Positions 17,634-27,942 are shown, counted from the stretch's first letter. The stretch: 64,000 nucleotides of DNA from Hyphomicrobiales bacterium (GCA_900466605.1 UBMU01000012.1:248001-312000), one strand, 5' to 3'. Program-made: numbers and translations. The notes: generated by a model from the letters alone, not told the origin.

Positions 17634-19505
17634 TCAGTTGAGGCGCTTCAGGCGTCGGTGGATTGTTGAGCGATTGACCCCAAGCTTTCGCGCGAGCGCA
17701 GAAACATTGTCGCCGCACTCGCTAAGCGCGCGGCGCAATTCGTCATCATGCCGGGGTAAGGAGAGCACGGTGCCGGCAAGTAAGCGTTCAGGAAGACAGG
17801 CGAGGTCGATGGCGCCGTTCTCAGAAAGCGCTGCGGCGACCCGCAGCACGTTGGAGAGTTCCCTCAGGTTGCCAGGCCAGTCATGCGCCAGTAGAGCTGA
17901 GCGCGCCGCCCCATCGAGGCGATAGGTCTCACCGTTGTCCTTCTGGATTCGGCCAAGTAACTGACCAATTAGCCAGCCGAGGTCCTGGCGCTCGCGCAGC
18001 GGGGGGAGACTGAGGGTTGCGGCGTTGAGGCGATAATAGAGGTCCTGGCGAAAGTGGCCTTCCTTTACCAATTCCCCAAGGTCGCGGTGCGAGGCGGATA
18101 GAACACGAAGGCGCACCGGCCTTGCCTTCAGCGCGCCGACCGGTTGCACCTCGTTTTCCGAAAGCACACGTAGGAGCCTTCCCTGCAGTGCAAACGGCAT
18201 GTCGCCGATCTCGTCGAGGAATAAGGTGCCCCCGCTCGCCTCCTCGATCAGCCCGCGCTTTCCCTTCTGGTTGGCACCGGTGAAGGCGCCAGGCGCGTAG
18301 CCGAACAGCTCTGACTCAACCAGATGCTCAGGGATTGCCGCGCAGTTGACTGCGACGAACTTGCCAGGGCTCTTGCAGCTGTCATGGATAGCGCGGGCAA
18401 GGAACTCCTTACCGCTACCGGTCTCGCCCTCAATGAGGATCGGAATGTCGCGGGCAGCGAGTTTCGCTGCGCGTGTCTGGACGCGCTCCATCGCGGCATC
18501 GCCATGGCTGAGATCGCGCAGCGCTCGCGGCAGGCCCGTTTCGGGATTGGCGGGAGCGCGCAGGTTGACGGCAGGTGCAATGGCACTGGCAAATAGCACA
18601 AGACCGTTGCGCGCCTGGATGAGACGTTCGCCATTCGGCCTGCCGCGCATGAACCTCGGCAGGTCGTCGATGTCGATATTGAAGACTTGTGAGATCGGCT
18701 GGCCGAGGAATTCCCGCGTGGAAAGACCGCGCAGGTTCATCGAGCGGGCGAGTGCGCCAAAACCGCCGTGGGTCATACCAGTGATGCGGCCGCTGCCGTC
18801 AAGCGCAATGGCGGCATCCGGATCTACATCGAGGAACTCCGGCGAACGGGCGAGGCGGAGCACCCAGTCGTTTCGAGTGCGGGTCATGAGGTTGGCGAGC
18901 TCGATGCGCCGCGCTGTGGAGGCGACCAGGTGAAGCGCCAGCTGTTGGCTCGCCTTGGCAGACGGCGAGCGGAGTTGCGAGATGTCGAGTACGGCTGTGA
19001 GGTCGCCCAACGTGTCAAAAACCGGCGCAGCAGTGCAGGTCAGACCAATGTGACTGCTGTCGAAATGGTCGTCCTGGTGAATAATGACCGGCTCACCCGA
19101 AACGATACATGCACCGACCGCGCACGTGCCTGCCCTGTTCTCCGACCATTCGGACCCCAGGTAGAGCCCTGCCTTGCGCAGGTGGTTGTCGAAGGTCGGA
19201 TCGCCCATGAAATCGACAGTTACGCCCCTAGCATCGGAGAGCAACAGAACATAGTTCTGCTCGGCGACCTGGTTGAACAGCCCCTCCAAGCCGGACCTGC
19301 CAATGCGGATAAGTTCCTCTGCCTGTTCGCGATGCTCGCGCAGCTTCGATCCTGGAACAATATAGGCTTCTTGGCGAATTGTGGGATCGAGCTTGTAGTC
19401 GTTGAGACAACGGAGCCAGGATTGGACGACGGGTGTGTCGCGCGGGCTTGCGGCACCCAAGGCAACGCGCTCTATCTCACGAATATGCGATAGCGGGCTT
19501 ATCAT
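17634..19505 (-). CDS. AcoR-like sigma-54-dependent enhancer-binding protein
   Basis: 623 aa from the ATG at 19505 (GGGAGAAAGAACA upstream). An N-terminal GAF-type sensory region (about 60-200) is followed by a second linker/sensor region, the AAA+ domain with Walker A GETGSGKE, the sigma-54 contact loop GAFTGA, Walker B GGTLFLDEIGD, and a C-terminal Fis-type HTH (about 590-623). It should bind the palindrome just downstream of its own gene and activate the dehydrogenase/monooxygenase promoter in response to a small ligand, as AcoR does for acetoin. The inducer here is unknown. Confidence 0.92.
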   Translation of the reverse strand: MISPLSHIREIERVALGAASPRDTPVVQSWLRCLNDYKLDPTIRQEAYIVPGSKLREHREQAEELIRIGRSGLEGLFNQVAEQNYVLLLSDARGVTVDFMGDPTFDNHLRKAGLYLGSEWSENRAGTCAVGACIVSGEPVIIHQDDHFDSSHIGLTCTAAPVFDTLGDLTAVLDISQLRSPSAKASQQLALHLVASTARRIELANLMTRTRNDWVLRLARSPEFLDVDPDAAIALDGSGRITGMTHGGFGALARSMNLRGLSTREFLGQPISQVFNIDIDDLPRFMRGRPNGERLIQARNGLVLFASAIAPAVNLRAPANPETGLPRALRDLSHGDAAMERVQTRAAKLAARDIPILIEGETGSGKEFLARAIHDSCKSPGKFVAVNCAAIPEHLVESELFGYAPGAFTGANQKGKRGLIEEASGGTLFLDEIGDMPFALQGRLLRVLSENEVQPVGALKARPVRLRVLSASHRDLGELVKEGHFRQDLYYRLNAATLSLPPLRERQDLGWLIGQLLGRIQKDNGETYRLDGAARSALLAHDWPGNLRELSNVLRVAAALSENGAIDLACLPERLLAGTVLSLPRHDDELRRALSECGDNVSALARKLGVNRSTIHRRLKRLN

Positions 19506-19971
19506 TGTTCTTTCTCCCAAAGGGAGGTTGGCACAATCCCGTTGCATCGACAATCAACATCTTCGGATTGTCGATGCAACCCGCCCGTTCAAGATCCGTT
19601 CTTCGCGACACGTCAGCTGTGCTGTCGGCTTAAGGTCGTCTATCGAGGGTGGCGACAGTTCGATTGGATGAAATGCGGACGAGCGAAGCCCACACTGAAC
19701 CTGGCGGCGGTTGGTCGAAAGAGAGTCGATGTTCATATGAATGTCATATGACTGCAATACATGGGCAGCGCTCCCGATTTGTCGAATTCAAAACCCCTGA
19801 ATTCGGCTCTGAAGCGGGCAGAATCGACATATTCTTCGCAGACTCAGGCCGAGCGCCAGGTAAGTTCAAGTGACCGAAATGTTCATATGAAACTTTCGGT
19901 TTTCAAAATGAACATCACCTGTTACGGTTGATTGAGGAGCGGGGAGGCTCCGAACAGAAAAGGGAGTGAGC
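19506..19971. promoter_or_regulatory. Divergent control region of ugpB with repeated TTCATATGAA sites
   Basis: 466 bp between the AcoR-like gene and ugpB, with no supported gene. It contains TTCATATGAA at 19732-19741 and again at 19882-19891, GTCATATGAC at 19743-19752, and an ATGTTCA/TGAACAT pair at 19879-19915. The ATGTTC...GAACAT shape recalls GlpR-type sites, and a DeoR/GlpR-family gene is in the ugp cluster, so these are likely its operators. No clear Pho box was found. Confidence 0.55.
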
Positions 19972-21300
19972 ATGAAAAAGACAGCTTTGTTCTTGTCCGC
20001 AGGTGTTGCCGCTATGCTTCTGGCATCGCAGGCGGCGTTAGCGGCGACCAAGATCCAATGGTGGCATGCCATGGGAGGAGAAAACGGTGCCAAACTCGAG
20101 GAGATCGCCAAAAAGTTCAATGCATCGCAAAGCGACTACGAAATCGTTCCAGTTTTCAAGGGCACTTATGACGAGACCCTGACCGGTGCGATCGCGGCAT
20201 TCAGAGCCAACCAGCAGCCTGCGATCGTCCAGGTTTACGAGGTCGGTACTGGCACGATGATGGCCGCGCAAGGCGCAATTTATCCGATCTACCAGCTGAT
20301 GAAGGATCAGGGAGAGGCTTGGGACCAAAGTAAGTTTATTACCCCGGTTGTCGGCTACTATTCTGACACGGACGGAAACGTTCTGTCATTGCCGTTTAAC
20401 TCCTCTACGCCGATCATGTACTACAACAAGGATGTCTTCAAGAAAGCCGGCCTTGATCCGGAGCTGCCCCCCAAGACCTGGGCGGACGTAGAAGCCTTCT
20501 CGCGCAAGATCGTCACGTCGGGTGCGGCAAAATGCGGTTTCACCAGCGCGTGGATCTCGTGGATCCAGACCGAAAATCTAAACGCCCTGCACGACAAACC
20601 ATATTCGACAAAAGCCAACGGCTTTGGCGGGCTCGATGCCGAGTTCACCTTCAATAATGACCTGACGACGCGTCACTGGGGCAATCTCAAAAAGTGGCAG
20701 GATGAGGGTCTGTTCAAGTACGGCGGACCGGGTGGCGGAGATAACGCACCGCCGATGTTTTATTCGCAAGAATGCGCCATGTACATGAACTCCTCGGCTG
20801 GGCGCGCTGGGGTGGTCAATAATGCCAAGAACTTTAAGGTCGGTTTCGCACCGCTGCCATACTACGACGACGTCATCAAAGACCCGATGAACTCGATCAT
20901 CGGCGGAGCGACCCTGTGGACGCTCCAGGGCCGGCCAGCTGAAGAGTACAAGGGTGTAGCGAAGTTCTACACCTATCTGCAAAAGCCGGAAGTCCAGGCT
21001 GATTGGCATCAGTTCTCCGGATACCTTCCGATCACTGAGGCCGCCTATAAGCTGGGCCAGGATCAAGGCTATTACGAGAAAAACCCGGGCTCCGATGTTG
21101 GCATCAAGCAATTGACCAGAGTTGCGCCGACGGAAAACTCCAAGGGTATCCGTTTCGGTAACTACGTGCAGGTTCGCGGTATCATTGACGACGAGTTTGC
21201 AGGTCTGCTCGGCGGTAAGAAGTCAGCCAAGGAGGCACTGGACTCAGTCGTTAGCCGAGGCAATGAACAGTTGCGCGACTTCCAGTCTGCCAATCAATAA
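19972..21300 (+). CDS. ugpB: sn-Glycerol-3-phosphate ABC importer, periplasmic binding protein
   Basis: 442 aa; the ATG at 19972 is preferred over a GTG six bases earlier because GGGAG stands at the right distance. Residues 1-25 form a signal peptide (ending Ala-Leu-Ala-Ala). The mature protein begins TKIQWWHAMGGENG, the UgpB hallmark, and the ligand-site region SGAAKCGFTSAW and the SAGR stretch are preserved. It binds glycerol-3-phosphate or glycerophosphodiesters. It heads ugpBAEC-ugpQ. Confidence 0.93.
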   Translation: MKKTALFLSAGVAAMLLASQAALAATKIQWWHAMGGENGAKLEEIAKKFNASQSDYEIVPVFKGTYDETLTGAIAAFRANQQPAIVQVYEVGTGTMMAAQGAIYPIYQLMKDQGEAWDQSKFITPVVGYYSDTDGNVLSLPFNSSTPIMYYNKDVFKKAGLDPELPPKTWADVEAFSRKIVTSGAAKCGFTSAWISWIQTENLNALHDKPYSTKANGFGGLDAEFTFNNDLTTRHWGNLKKWQDEGLFKYGGPGGGDNAPPMFYSQECAMYMNSSAGRAGVVNNAKNFKVGFAPLPYYDDVIKDPMNSIIGGATLWTLQGRPAEEYKGVAKFYTYLQKPEVQADWHQFSGYLPITEAAYKLGQDQGYYEKNPGSDVGIKQLTRVAPTENSKGIRFGNYVQVRGIIDDEFAGLLGGKKSAKEALDSVVSRGNEQLRDFQSANQ

Positions 21301-21310
21301 TCCCCCATAC

Positions 21311-21335
21311 AGGAAGCCGGCCATGCCGGCTTCCT
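21311..21335 (+). terminator. Intercistronic hairpin between ugpB and ugpA
   Basis: A perfect 11-bp stem (AGGAAGCCGGC and complement) with a 3-nt loop, starting 10 bp after the ugpB stop. There is no T-run, so it is more likely an RNA-stabilising or partial-attenuation hairpin that keeps ugpB mRNA abundant than a full terminator. Confidence 0.6.
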
Positions 21336-21366
21336 CCATGCCGCCAATTTTGCGTGAGGGGATCCT

Positions 21367-22251
21367 GTGCAAACAAAGCGAACCGTCTTCCCAAACAAGG
21401 TGCTGCCTTATGTCTTGATTGCGCCGCAGATGCTGGTGACGATCATCTTCTTCCTGTGGCCCGCTGGAACCGCGTTTTGGCAATCGTTCCTGCGCAACGA
21501 CGCGTTTGGGTTCAAAACCACATTCGTCTGGTTTTCTAACTACAAACGACTGTTTGCAGACCCGATCTATGCGAGCGCATTCGCAAACACCGTCGTCTTT
21601 GCTGTCCTTGTCACTTTCCTGTCGCTTTCCATCTCGTTGCTTCTGGCCGTTGCAGCGATGCGGGTCTTACGGGGATCGCGTATCTATTCGACTTTGCTTG
21701 TCTGGCCATATGCTGTCGCACCTGCGATCGCGGGCATCCTCTGGTGGTTCATGTTCAATCCATCGATCGGCATCGTCGCCTACATGTTGCGTGCCCTTGG
21801 AATAAATTGGAACCACCTGGTCAATGGCAATGATGCCATGGCGCTGATCATTATTGCGGCGACCTGGAAGCAGATCTCTTACAATTTCCTGTTTTTTCTG
21901 GCTGCACTGCAGTCCGTGCCGCGATCACTACAGGAAGCCGGGGCAATCGATGGCGCAGGCCCGGTCAAACGCTTCTGGACGATTGTCTTCCCCCTGATCT
22001 CTCCCACGACCTTCTACCTCATGGTTATCAACATCGTCTACGCGATGTTCGACACCTTCGGCATCATCCATGCAACGACACAGGGCGGTCCCGCACGCGC
22101 AACAGAGATCCTTGTCTACAAGGTCTATTTCGACGGTTTTATCGGCCTCAATCTCGGGTCGTCGGCTGCACAGTCGGTCATCCTGATGCTGATTGTCGTT
22201 GGCCTTACCGCTATTCAATTCCGCTTCATCGAGCGGCGCGTCCAATACTGA
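21367..22251 (+). CDS. ugpA: Glycerol-3-phosphate ABC importer, permease UgpA
   Basis: 294 aa with six predicted membrane segments and the EAA loop ([24 protein letters not shown], about 195-220) that contacts the ATPase. It uses a GTG start at 21367, after TGAGGGGATCC. The N-terminal LPYVLIAPQ stretch is typical of UgpA. It follows ugpB after 66 bp containing a hairpin and precedes ugpE by 15 bp. Confidence 0.93.
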   Translation: MQTKRTVFPNKVLPYVLIAPQMLVTIIFFLWPAGTAFWQSFLRNDAFGFKTTFVWFSNYKRLFADPIYASAFANTVVFAVLVTFLSLSISLLLAVAAMRVLRGSRIYSTLLVWPYAVAPAIAGILWWFMFNPSIGIVAYMLRALGINWNHLVNGNDAMALIIIAATWKQISYNFLFFLAALQSVPRSLQEAGAIDGAGPVKRFWTIVFPLISPTTFYLMVINIVYAMFDTFGIIHATTQGGPARATEILVYKVYFDGFIGLNLGSSAAQSVILMLIVVGLTAIQFRFIERRVQY

Positions 22252-22266
22252 CGAGGAGGTCCCGTC

Positions 22267-23115
22267 TTGGTTGAGAACCGTCCCCTTTTGACTTTGCTGG
22301 CTCACCTCGTGCTGATCGTTGGTGTGGCCATCGTTGTCTTCCCAGTCTATGTGGCCTTCATTGCCTCGACACATGGCGGCAATGATTTCCTCTCCGGCGT
22401 CGTGCCGCTGGTGCCAGGCCCTCATCTCGTTGAGAATTACGCAACGATGCTGTCGGCAGGCATGACGAGTTCCGGCGCACCTCCGATTGGGCCAATGATG
22501 ATCAATTCCCTTATCATGGCCGTCGGCGTGGCTGTTGGGAAGATTGTCATCTCCATCCTGTCCGCATTCGCCATTGTCTACTTCCGTTTTCCATTTCGGA
22601 CCCTTGCCTTCTGGATGATCTTCATCACGCTGATGCTGCCAGTCGAGGTGCGTATCGTGCCGACATTCAAGGTCGTCGCGGATCTCGGTCTCTTGAACAA
22701 CTACGGCGGCCTCATCATCCCACTGATCGCCTCTGCAACGGCGACGTTCCTATTTCGCCAGTTCTTCCTGACCGTTCCGGAGGAACTGATGGAGGCAGCG
22801 CGTGTCGACGGTGCCGGTCCGATGAAGTTCTTTCGCGATATTCTCCTGCCTCTTTCAATCACCAATATCGCGGCACTCTTCATCATCCTCTTTGTCCTCG
22901 GCTGGAATCAGTATCTCTGGCCACTTCTGATCACCACGGATCAGAGCCTCTACACTGTGGTCATGGGCATTCAGCGCATGGCAGCGGTTGCCGACGCAGA
23001 GCCGCGCTGGAACCTGGTCATGGCGGCGGTGATCCTCGCAGCCTTGCCTCCCGTCCTCGTCATCCTTGCGATGCAACGCCTTTTTGTCAAAGGCCTGGTT
23101 GAAACGGAGAAATAA
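22267..23115 (+). CDS. ugpE: Glycerol-3-phosphate ABC importer, permease UgpE
   Basis: 282 aa, MalG-type permease with six membrane segments and the EAA loop EAARVDGAGPMKFFRDILLPLS. The start is a TTG at 22267 behind a strong GAGGAGG site, the only start that matches the ribosome site. It pairs with UgpA and is followed after 3 bp by ugpC. Confidence 0.93.
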   Translation: MVENRPLLTLLAHLVLIVGVAIVVFPVYVAFIASTHGGNDFLSGVVPLVPGPHLVENYATMLSAGMTSSGAPPIGPMMINSLIMAVGVAVGKIVISILSAFAIVYFRFPFRTLAFWMIFITLMLPVEVRIVPTFKVVADLGLLNNYGGLIIPLIASATATFLFRQFFLTVPEELMEAARVDGAGPMKFFRDILLPLSITNIAALFIILFVLGWNQYLWPLLITTDQSLYTVVMGIQRMAAVADAEPRWNLVMAAVILAALPPVLVILAMQRLFVKGLVETEK

Positions 23116-23118
23116 GAA

Positions 23119-24180
23119 ATGGCCACGATCGAGATCGTCGACCTGAAGAAGAACTACGGCTCCGTGCCGGCAGTCAAAGGCGTAAACCTGTCGGTTGCCG
23201 ATGGTGAACTCATCGTGCTCGTTGGTCCATCCGGCTGCGGAAAATCAACGTTGCTGCGGATGATTGCGGGGCTTGAGACCGTCAGCGACGGAAAGATCGA
23301 AATTGGTGGACGCAATGTCAACAATTCCGAGCCCGCGCAGCGTGATATCGCCATGGTCTTCCAGAATTATGCCCTCTATCCGCACATGACGGTTCGAGGC
23401 AATCTGGAGTATGGCCTCAAGAATCGCGGGACGCCGCGAGCAGAGATTGATCGGCGTGTTAAAGAGGCCGCGGATATTCTGGAAATTGGGCCAATGCTCG
23501 GGCGCAGGCCCCGTGAACTGTCGGGAGGTCAACGTCAGCGTGTCGCCATGGGGCGCGCGATTGTGCGTGAACCGGCAGCGTTTCTTTTCGACGAACCGCT
23601 TTCCAACCTCGATGCCAAGCTTAGAGTGCAGATGCGTGTGGAAATTCGCAGACTGCAGCGACGCCTGAAGACGACAAGCATCTACGTGACCCATGACCAG
23701 CTTGAAGCCATGACGCTTGCCGATCGATTGGTGGTGATGAATGGCGGGCTCGTCGAACAGGTAGGTACCCCTGTGGATGTCTACGATCGGCCCGCCAGTC
23801 TCTTCGTGGCCGGCTTTATCGGTTCGCCACCAATGAACCTGGTGCCTATCGAGGTGATCTCCGGTTCGCAAAACGTTGGAGCGCTCCGCCTGCCTGAGGC
23901 AACAGATATCGTTGGCATTCGCCCTGACGAAATGACGCTTGTCGAACCGAGCGAACCGTCCGTCCGTCTGGAAGCGACAGCTGAGCTTCTGGAGCCGATC
24001 GGCGGAGAGAGCCACCTTCACGTGCGCGTCGGCAACAGCGGTCACACGGTCATTTTGAGTGTCCCTGGTCGTCCGAACATTGCCGAAGCCGCACAGTTTC
24101 CAGTGTACGCACGGTTGAACGCTATGCATCCGTTTAACAGCAAAACCGGGAAACGCACGGATGTCACATCTCTCCTCTAA
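23119..24180 (+). CDS. ugpC: Glycerol-3-phosphate ABC importer, ATPase UgpC
   Basis: 353 aa, MalK/UgpC type. Walker [10 protein letters not shown] (about 36-44), Q-loop [13 protein letters not shown], signature LSGGQRQR, Walker [14 protein letters not shown] and H-loop VTHDQLEAM are intact. The C-terminal regulatory OB-like domain (about 240-350) is present, so UgpQ/phosphate-type feedback is possible. It serves UgpA/UgpE. Confidence 0.94.
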   Translation: MATIEIVDLKKNYGSVPAVKGVNLSVADGELIVLVGPSGCGKSTLLRMIAGLETVSDGKIEIGGRNVNNSEPAQRDIAMVFQNYALYPHMTVRGNLEYGLKNRGTPRAEIDRRVKEAADILEIGPMLGRRPRELSGGQRQRVAMGRAIVREPAAFLFDEPLSNLDAKLRVQMRVEIRRLQRRLKTTSIYVTHDQLEAMTLADRLVVMNGGLVEQVGTPVDVYDRPASLFVAGFIGSPPMNLVPIEVISGSQNVGALRLPEATDIVGIRPDEMTLVEPSEPSVRLEATAELLEPIGGESHLHVRVGNSGHTVILSVPGRPNIAEAAQFPVYARLNAMHPFNSKTGKRTDVTSLL

Positions 24181-24227
24181 ATACGCCCGGGCTTTTTCCC
24201 GGCAACTTACCGAAAGACCCTGATAGA

Positions 24228-24977
24228 ATGACAATCTTGCAGAACAGCACTGGTCCGACACGTGATGAGGTACAGGCGCACCGCGGTGCTTCCGCCGTTG
24301 CTCCAGAAAATACCATCGCTGCATTCAAGGCCGCAGCCGACCAAGGCTGTAAATGGATCGAGCTCGACGTCGCCCTCCTCAAGGATGGAACGGCGGTTGT
24401 CATTCATGATGTCAGTATCGATCGGTGCTCTTCCTCGCGTGGTCAACTTGCCGATCTGACCGCGGCCGATCTGGCAGGTATAGACGCTGGCTCGTGGTTT
24501 TCGAAAACGTTCAGTGGTGAACCGTTACCAACGCTTGAGAGCGCGATCGTCAGCCTCGGTGAGCTCGGTCTCAACGCCAATGTCGAAATCAAGCAGCACG
24601 CTCACCACACTTCCCTTGCGCAACTGACCGAGACTGTCCATGACCAATTGCGCAAGCGGGCGGCCCACACCCAAGTCATGATCTCGAGCTTTGATGGCGA
24701 AGCGCTAAAGGCAATGCACGAGCTCGATCAGGGTTATGATCTGGCTATGCTTTGGAGCGAGCTTCCAGGCGGTTGGCCAGATCGACTTGCATCCATTCCG
24801 TCAAGCACAATTCATTTGAACTACAAGGCACTGAGCTTCGGTTTCCTCGAGGAAGCAAGGCGTCGCGGCGTAAAGGTAAGAGCCTGGACGTGCAACACTC
24901 CACGTCTTCTTGCTCCCTTCTGGGAAGCCGGTTTGACAGGTGTTATTACTGACGACCCTAGTCTGTACCTAACGTGA
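24228..24977 (+). CDS. ugpQ: Glycerophosphodiester phosphodiesterase UgpQ
   Basis: 249 aa, GDPD family. The catalytic set is visible: His and Arg in AHRGA, Glu in PENTIAAF, the ELDVALLKDGTAVVIHD block with its Glu/Asp and His, and Glu-Lys in NVEIK. The enzyme releases glycerol-3-phosphate from imported glycerophosphodiesters in the cytoplasm. No signal peptide. It lies 47 bp after ugpC and is part of the same operon. Confidence 0.92.
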   Translation: MTILQNSTGPTRDEVQAHRGASAVAPENTIAAFKAAADQGCKWIELDVALLKDGTAVVIHDVSIDRCSSSRGQLADLTAADLAGIDAGSWFSKTFSGEPLPTLESAIVSLGELGLNANVEIKQHAHHTSLAQLTETVHDQLRKRAAHTQVMISSFDGEALKAMHELDQGYDLAMLWSELPGGWPDRLASIPSSTIHLNYKALSFGFLEEARRRGVKVRAWTCNTPRLLAPFWEAGLTGVITDDPSLYLT

Positions 24978-24998
24978 GGACGTTCCAGGGGGCTCAAG

Positions 24999-25772
24999 AT
25001 GATATCAAGCAGACAACGCGATATTCTTGCACTGATTGAGACGGAAGGCACTCAGTTCATTGAGGACCTCGCACGACGTTACGATCTGACAACACAGACC
25101 ATCCGGCGCGACATCAATGCGCTTTGTGACCTTGGCTATGCTAGACGGTTTCATGGTGGCGTTGACGTCCCTGTGGAGGGAAGGAACATTTCCGTTAATG
25201 CGCGCGCACAGCTCAACAGCGCTGCCAAGCGGCGCATTGCCAAGCGCGTCGCAGCCGATATTGGAGCGGAGGCAACCGTCTTCCTGGGGATCGGCAGCAG
25301 CGTCCAATTCGTCGCGGAAGCATTGCGCGACCACCGTGGGCTCACAGTCATCACCAACAATATACATGTCGCTCTGATCTTGTGTGACGCCGCAAATATC
25401 GAGGTGCATCTGACCGGCGGGCTATTACGCCACGATGATCGCGATGTGGTTGGGGCTGACGTCATCCGTTTTTTTGAGAAATTCTATGCCACGCATGCTG
25501 TCGTTGGTGCTGGTGCCCTTAGTCCAGTTTATGGTCTGATGGACTTCAGCTATAGCGAAGCGCAGATTACCAACGCGATTATCGAGAATTCCAAGAGCTG
25601 TTTCCTGGCTGCCGATGTCAGCAAATGGACGCGCAATGCATCGGTGCGCGTTTCCTCCTTCAACAAACTGAGCCGGTTTTACACTGACCGGGTGCCCGAG
25701 GATCCCGCCGCCAGGGCCGCATGTGCTGCCAGCAGCATGGACATTGTAGTATGCGATGAGGAGCATTCATGA
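24999..25772 (+). CDS. DeoR/GlpR-family repressor of the ugp cluster
   Basis: 257 aa. An N-terminal DeoR winged HTH (residues 1-57, with TTQTIRRDINAL) is followed by a DeoRC sugar-phosphate sensor domain (about 75-235). The family usually responds to phosphorylated sugars or glycerol-3-phosphate. It lies 21 bp after ugpQ and overlaps the next gene by 4 bp, so it is in the operon and likely autoregulates through the sites at 19732-19915. Confidence 0.9.
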   Translation: MISSRQRDILALIETEGTQFIEDLARRYDLTTQTIRRDINALCDLGYARRFHGGVDVPVEGRNISVNARAQLNSAAKRRIAKRVAADIGAEATVFLGIGSSVQFVAEALRDHRGLTVITNNIHVALILCDAANIEVHLTGGLLRHDDRDVVGADVIRFFEKFYATHAVVGAGALSPVYGLMDFSYSEAQITNAIIENSKSCFLAADVSKWTRNASVRVSSFNKLSRFYTDRVPEDPAARAACAASSMDIVVCDEEHS

Positions 25773-26554
25773 CATTCATAGGCGCCGCGCCATCACGGGC
25801 GGATCTTTGCCAGGTCCGTTACCTCTTCACCGATATCGACGATACATTGACGACAGATGGGCGTTTGCTACCCCAGACATATCAAGCTCTGTGGGATCTG
25901 TATCACGCCGGCATTGCAATTGTTCCGGTCACCGGGGGATCGGCTGGCTGGTGCGAACACATTGTGCGTGCGTGGCCGGTGGCTGCGGCTGTCGGCGAGA
26001 GCGGAGCTTTCGCTGCGTTTGTGCGTGATGGCAGGGTCGTCTTCGACTATTGGGAGGACGGTGTCCTGCAAGCTGAAAGGCAGCGACAGCATCTTGAAGC
26101 CATCGGCGAGATTCTCGAAGCGACACGCCGACCGTTCCAGCTTGCTCATGATCAGCCCTTCCGGGTCGCTGATGTGGCAATCGACATAGCGGGGAAGCCG
26201 CACGACGATGTCGAGGCGTTGGCTCATGAAATCCGGAAACGTGGAGCGACTGTGGCGATCAGCTCTATTCACATCAATACGTGGATAGGAAACTACGACA
26301 AGCGATCGATGAGTGAGCGCCTTCTCCGGGAGAACTTCGGTGTGAAGCCTGCAGAAGTGCCTTCCTTAACGGCCTTCGTTGGCGATTCACGCAACGACGC
26401 ACCAATGTTCGGCTACATCAGCAATTCCTTCGGCGTGCGCAACATCGTTCCCATTCTGGATAAGCTTTCCCACAGACCCCAATGGGTGTCGGCGGAGCCG
26501 GCTGGTATCGGGTTCGCTGACATTGCGGGAACACTCCTTGCCGCAAGAACCTAG
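25769..26554 (+). CDS. HAD-IIB family phosphatase
   Basis: 261 aa. Motif I FTDIDDTLTTDG (nucleophile Asp near residue 21), the motif II threonine/serine region (VPVTGGS) and motif IV GDSRNDAPMF are present, with an inserted cap domain of type IIB. These are cytoplasmic phosphatases for sugar or polyol phosphates. Its coupling (ATGA overlap) to the ugp regulator suggests it dephosphorylates a glycerol-3-phosphate-related metabolite; that role is inferred. Confidence 0.88.
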   Translation: MTFIGAAPSRADLCQVRYLFTDIDDTLTTDGRLLPQTYQALWDLYHAGIAIVPVTGGSAGWCEHIVRAWPVAAAVGESGAFAAFVRDGRVVFDYWEDGVLQAERQRQHLEAIGEILEATRRPFQLAHDQPFRVADVAIDIAGKPHDDVEALAHEIRKRGATVAISSIHINTWIGNYDKRSMSERLLRENFGVKPAEVPSLTAFVGDSRNDAPMFGYISNSFGVRNIVPILDKLSHRPQWVSAEPAGIGFADIAGTLLAART

Positions 26555-26793
26555 ACGAAGCATATCCGAAACCTTAGACGTCGGGTCCCCTCACGCGTGT
26601 ATGCAAACGGGTTTGAGCAGCCTTATTGTTACCGTCTACGCTTCGATGGATATGCACAATCCTTACTGGAAATGAGCCTGTTCGTCGCCGGATCGCCAGA
26701 CGAACGCACGAGCCTTCAAAAGAGAACGTGTGTCCTCGCCCCATCGACACGTAACGCGGCCACTTCGTCATTGCTTTCGCGTGCAATTACAGC

Positions 26794-27939
26794 TCAACGA
26801 CGAGCAAGAGCATTTTCCATGCGATTGAGACCATCCTCAAGCAGGCTTCGCGGGCAACCGAAGTTCACCCTGACATGGTTCGCGTAACCTTCGCCAAACT
26901 CCGCGCCTGCGCTGAAGCCAACCTTTCCATGCTCTAAAAAAAATGTCTGCGGATCCGGGGCGAGCCCCATTTCGCTGCAATCGAGCCACGCAAGGAAAGT
27001 CCCTTCAGCCTTGATAAGACGGATATTCGGGAACCGGGCCGCGATCTGCTCTGAGAGGAAATTGCGACCTGCCTCGACATAGGCAAGCATCGCCGCTTTC
27101 CATTTGCTGGCACTGGTATAAGCAGCAAGCGTTGCCTCAAGCCCAAGAATGTTCACGCTATCAACCATTCCAAGCCTGGACTGAATGAATTTTTCCTGGA
27201 TCGATGGATTCTGGATGATAGCAAAGGCCGTCTTAAGTCCGGCGATGTTATAGGTTTTGCTAGCCGCCATGAGCGTAATCGTGCGGTTGGCTGCGTCTTC
27301 GGAGAGGGTCGCAATTGGGATGTGATGTCGGCCGTCGAACAGGAGGTCGCAATGGATTTCGTCGGAAATGACCAAGGCGTCGCTCTTTTCGCAAAGCGCA
27401 GCGATCTCGCCAAGCTCACCTGCAGTGAATACCTTGCCGGTTGGGTTCTGTGGATTGCAGAAAAGCAGCGCCCTTGACTTCGAAAGAGCAGCCGTGAGGG
27501 AATCAAAGTCTACGGCATAGCTGCTTTGCCCAGGTCTTAGTGGTGCGTCGTGCCGCAAGAGATCCCAGTGTCCGGGGGCGTTCAGGATCGGACGATAGAC
27601 CGGTGTCTGCACGACAAGACCGTCACCGGGCTTTAACATCGCCTTGAGTGCCATGTTAAACCCTGGTTCCACTCCGGGAAGGAAGACGATATCGCCTGGC
27701 GCAATTGTCCAACTGTATTTGGACTGCAAGTCTGCGACGATCCGTGCCCGCAGTTCATCGCGCGCCACGCCGTAACCGAGTATCGGATGTTCAAGCCGGT
27801 TACGGATCGCATCGACGATCTCGGGCGCAGCCGGAAAATCCATGTCGGCGACCCACATCGGAAGGATGTCCGAGGGGTATTTGCTCCATTTCGAGCTGCC
27901 TGTACCCCGGCGCTCATGCACAGCGTCGAAATTGGTCAT
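26794..27939 (-). CDS. MalY/PatB-type PLP-dependent C-S lyase/aminotransferase
   Basis: 381 aa, fold-type I PLP enzyme of the MalY/PatB subclass. The N-terminal motif PMWVADMDFPAAPEI, the CNPQNPTGK loop, Asp in VISDEIHCDL and the PLP lysine in AASKTYNIAGLKTAF are all present. Members cleave cystathionine or cysteine S-conjugates, or act as aminotransferases. It is the last gene of the minus-strand operon starting at 31671, three bases after the SDR stop, so it may break a C-S bond or transaminate a pathway product. Confidence 0.9.
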   Translation of the reverse strand: MTNFDAVHERRGTGSSKWSKYPSDILPMWVADMDFPAAPEIVDAIRNRLEHPILGYGVARDELRARIVADLQSKYSWTIAPGDIVFLPGVEPGFNMALKAMLKPGDGLVVQTPVYRPILNAPGHWDLLRHDAPLRPGQSSYAVDFDSLTAALSKSRALLFCNPQNPTGKVFTAGELGEIAALCEKSDALVISDEIHCDLLFDGRHHIPIATLSEDAANRTITLMAASKTYNIAGLKTAFAIIQNPSIQEKFIQSRLGMVDSVNILGLEATLAAYTSASKWKAAMLAYVEAGRNFLSEQIAARFPNIRLIKAEGTFLAWLDCSEMGLAPDPQTFFLEHGKVGFSAGAEFGEGYANHVRVNFGCPRSLLEDGLNRMENALARR

Positions 27940-27942
27940 TAT

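Noticed and set aside
19743..19760. Possible Pho box in front of ugpB
   Set aside because: Only a single TGTCATATGACTG-like half is seen; the second half at the required spacing is missing.
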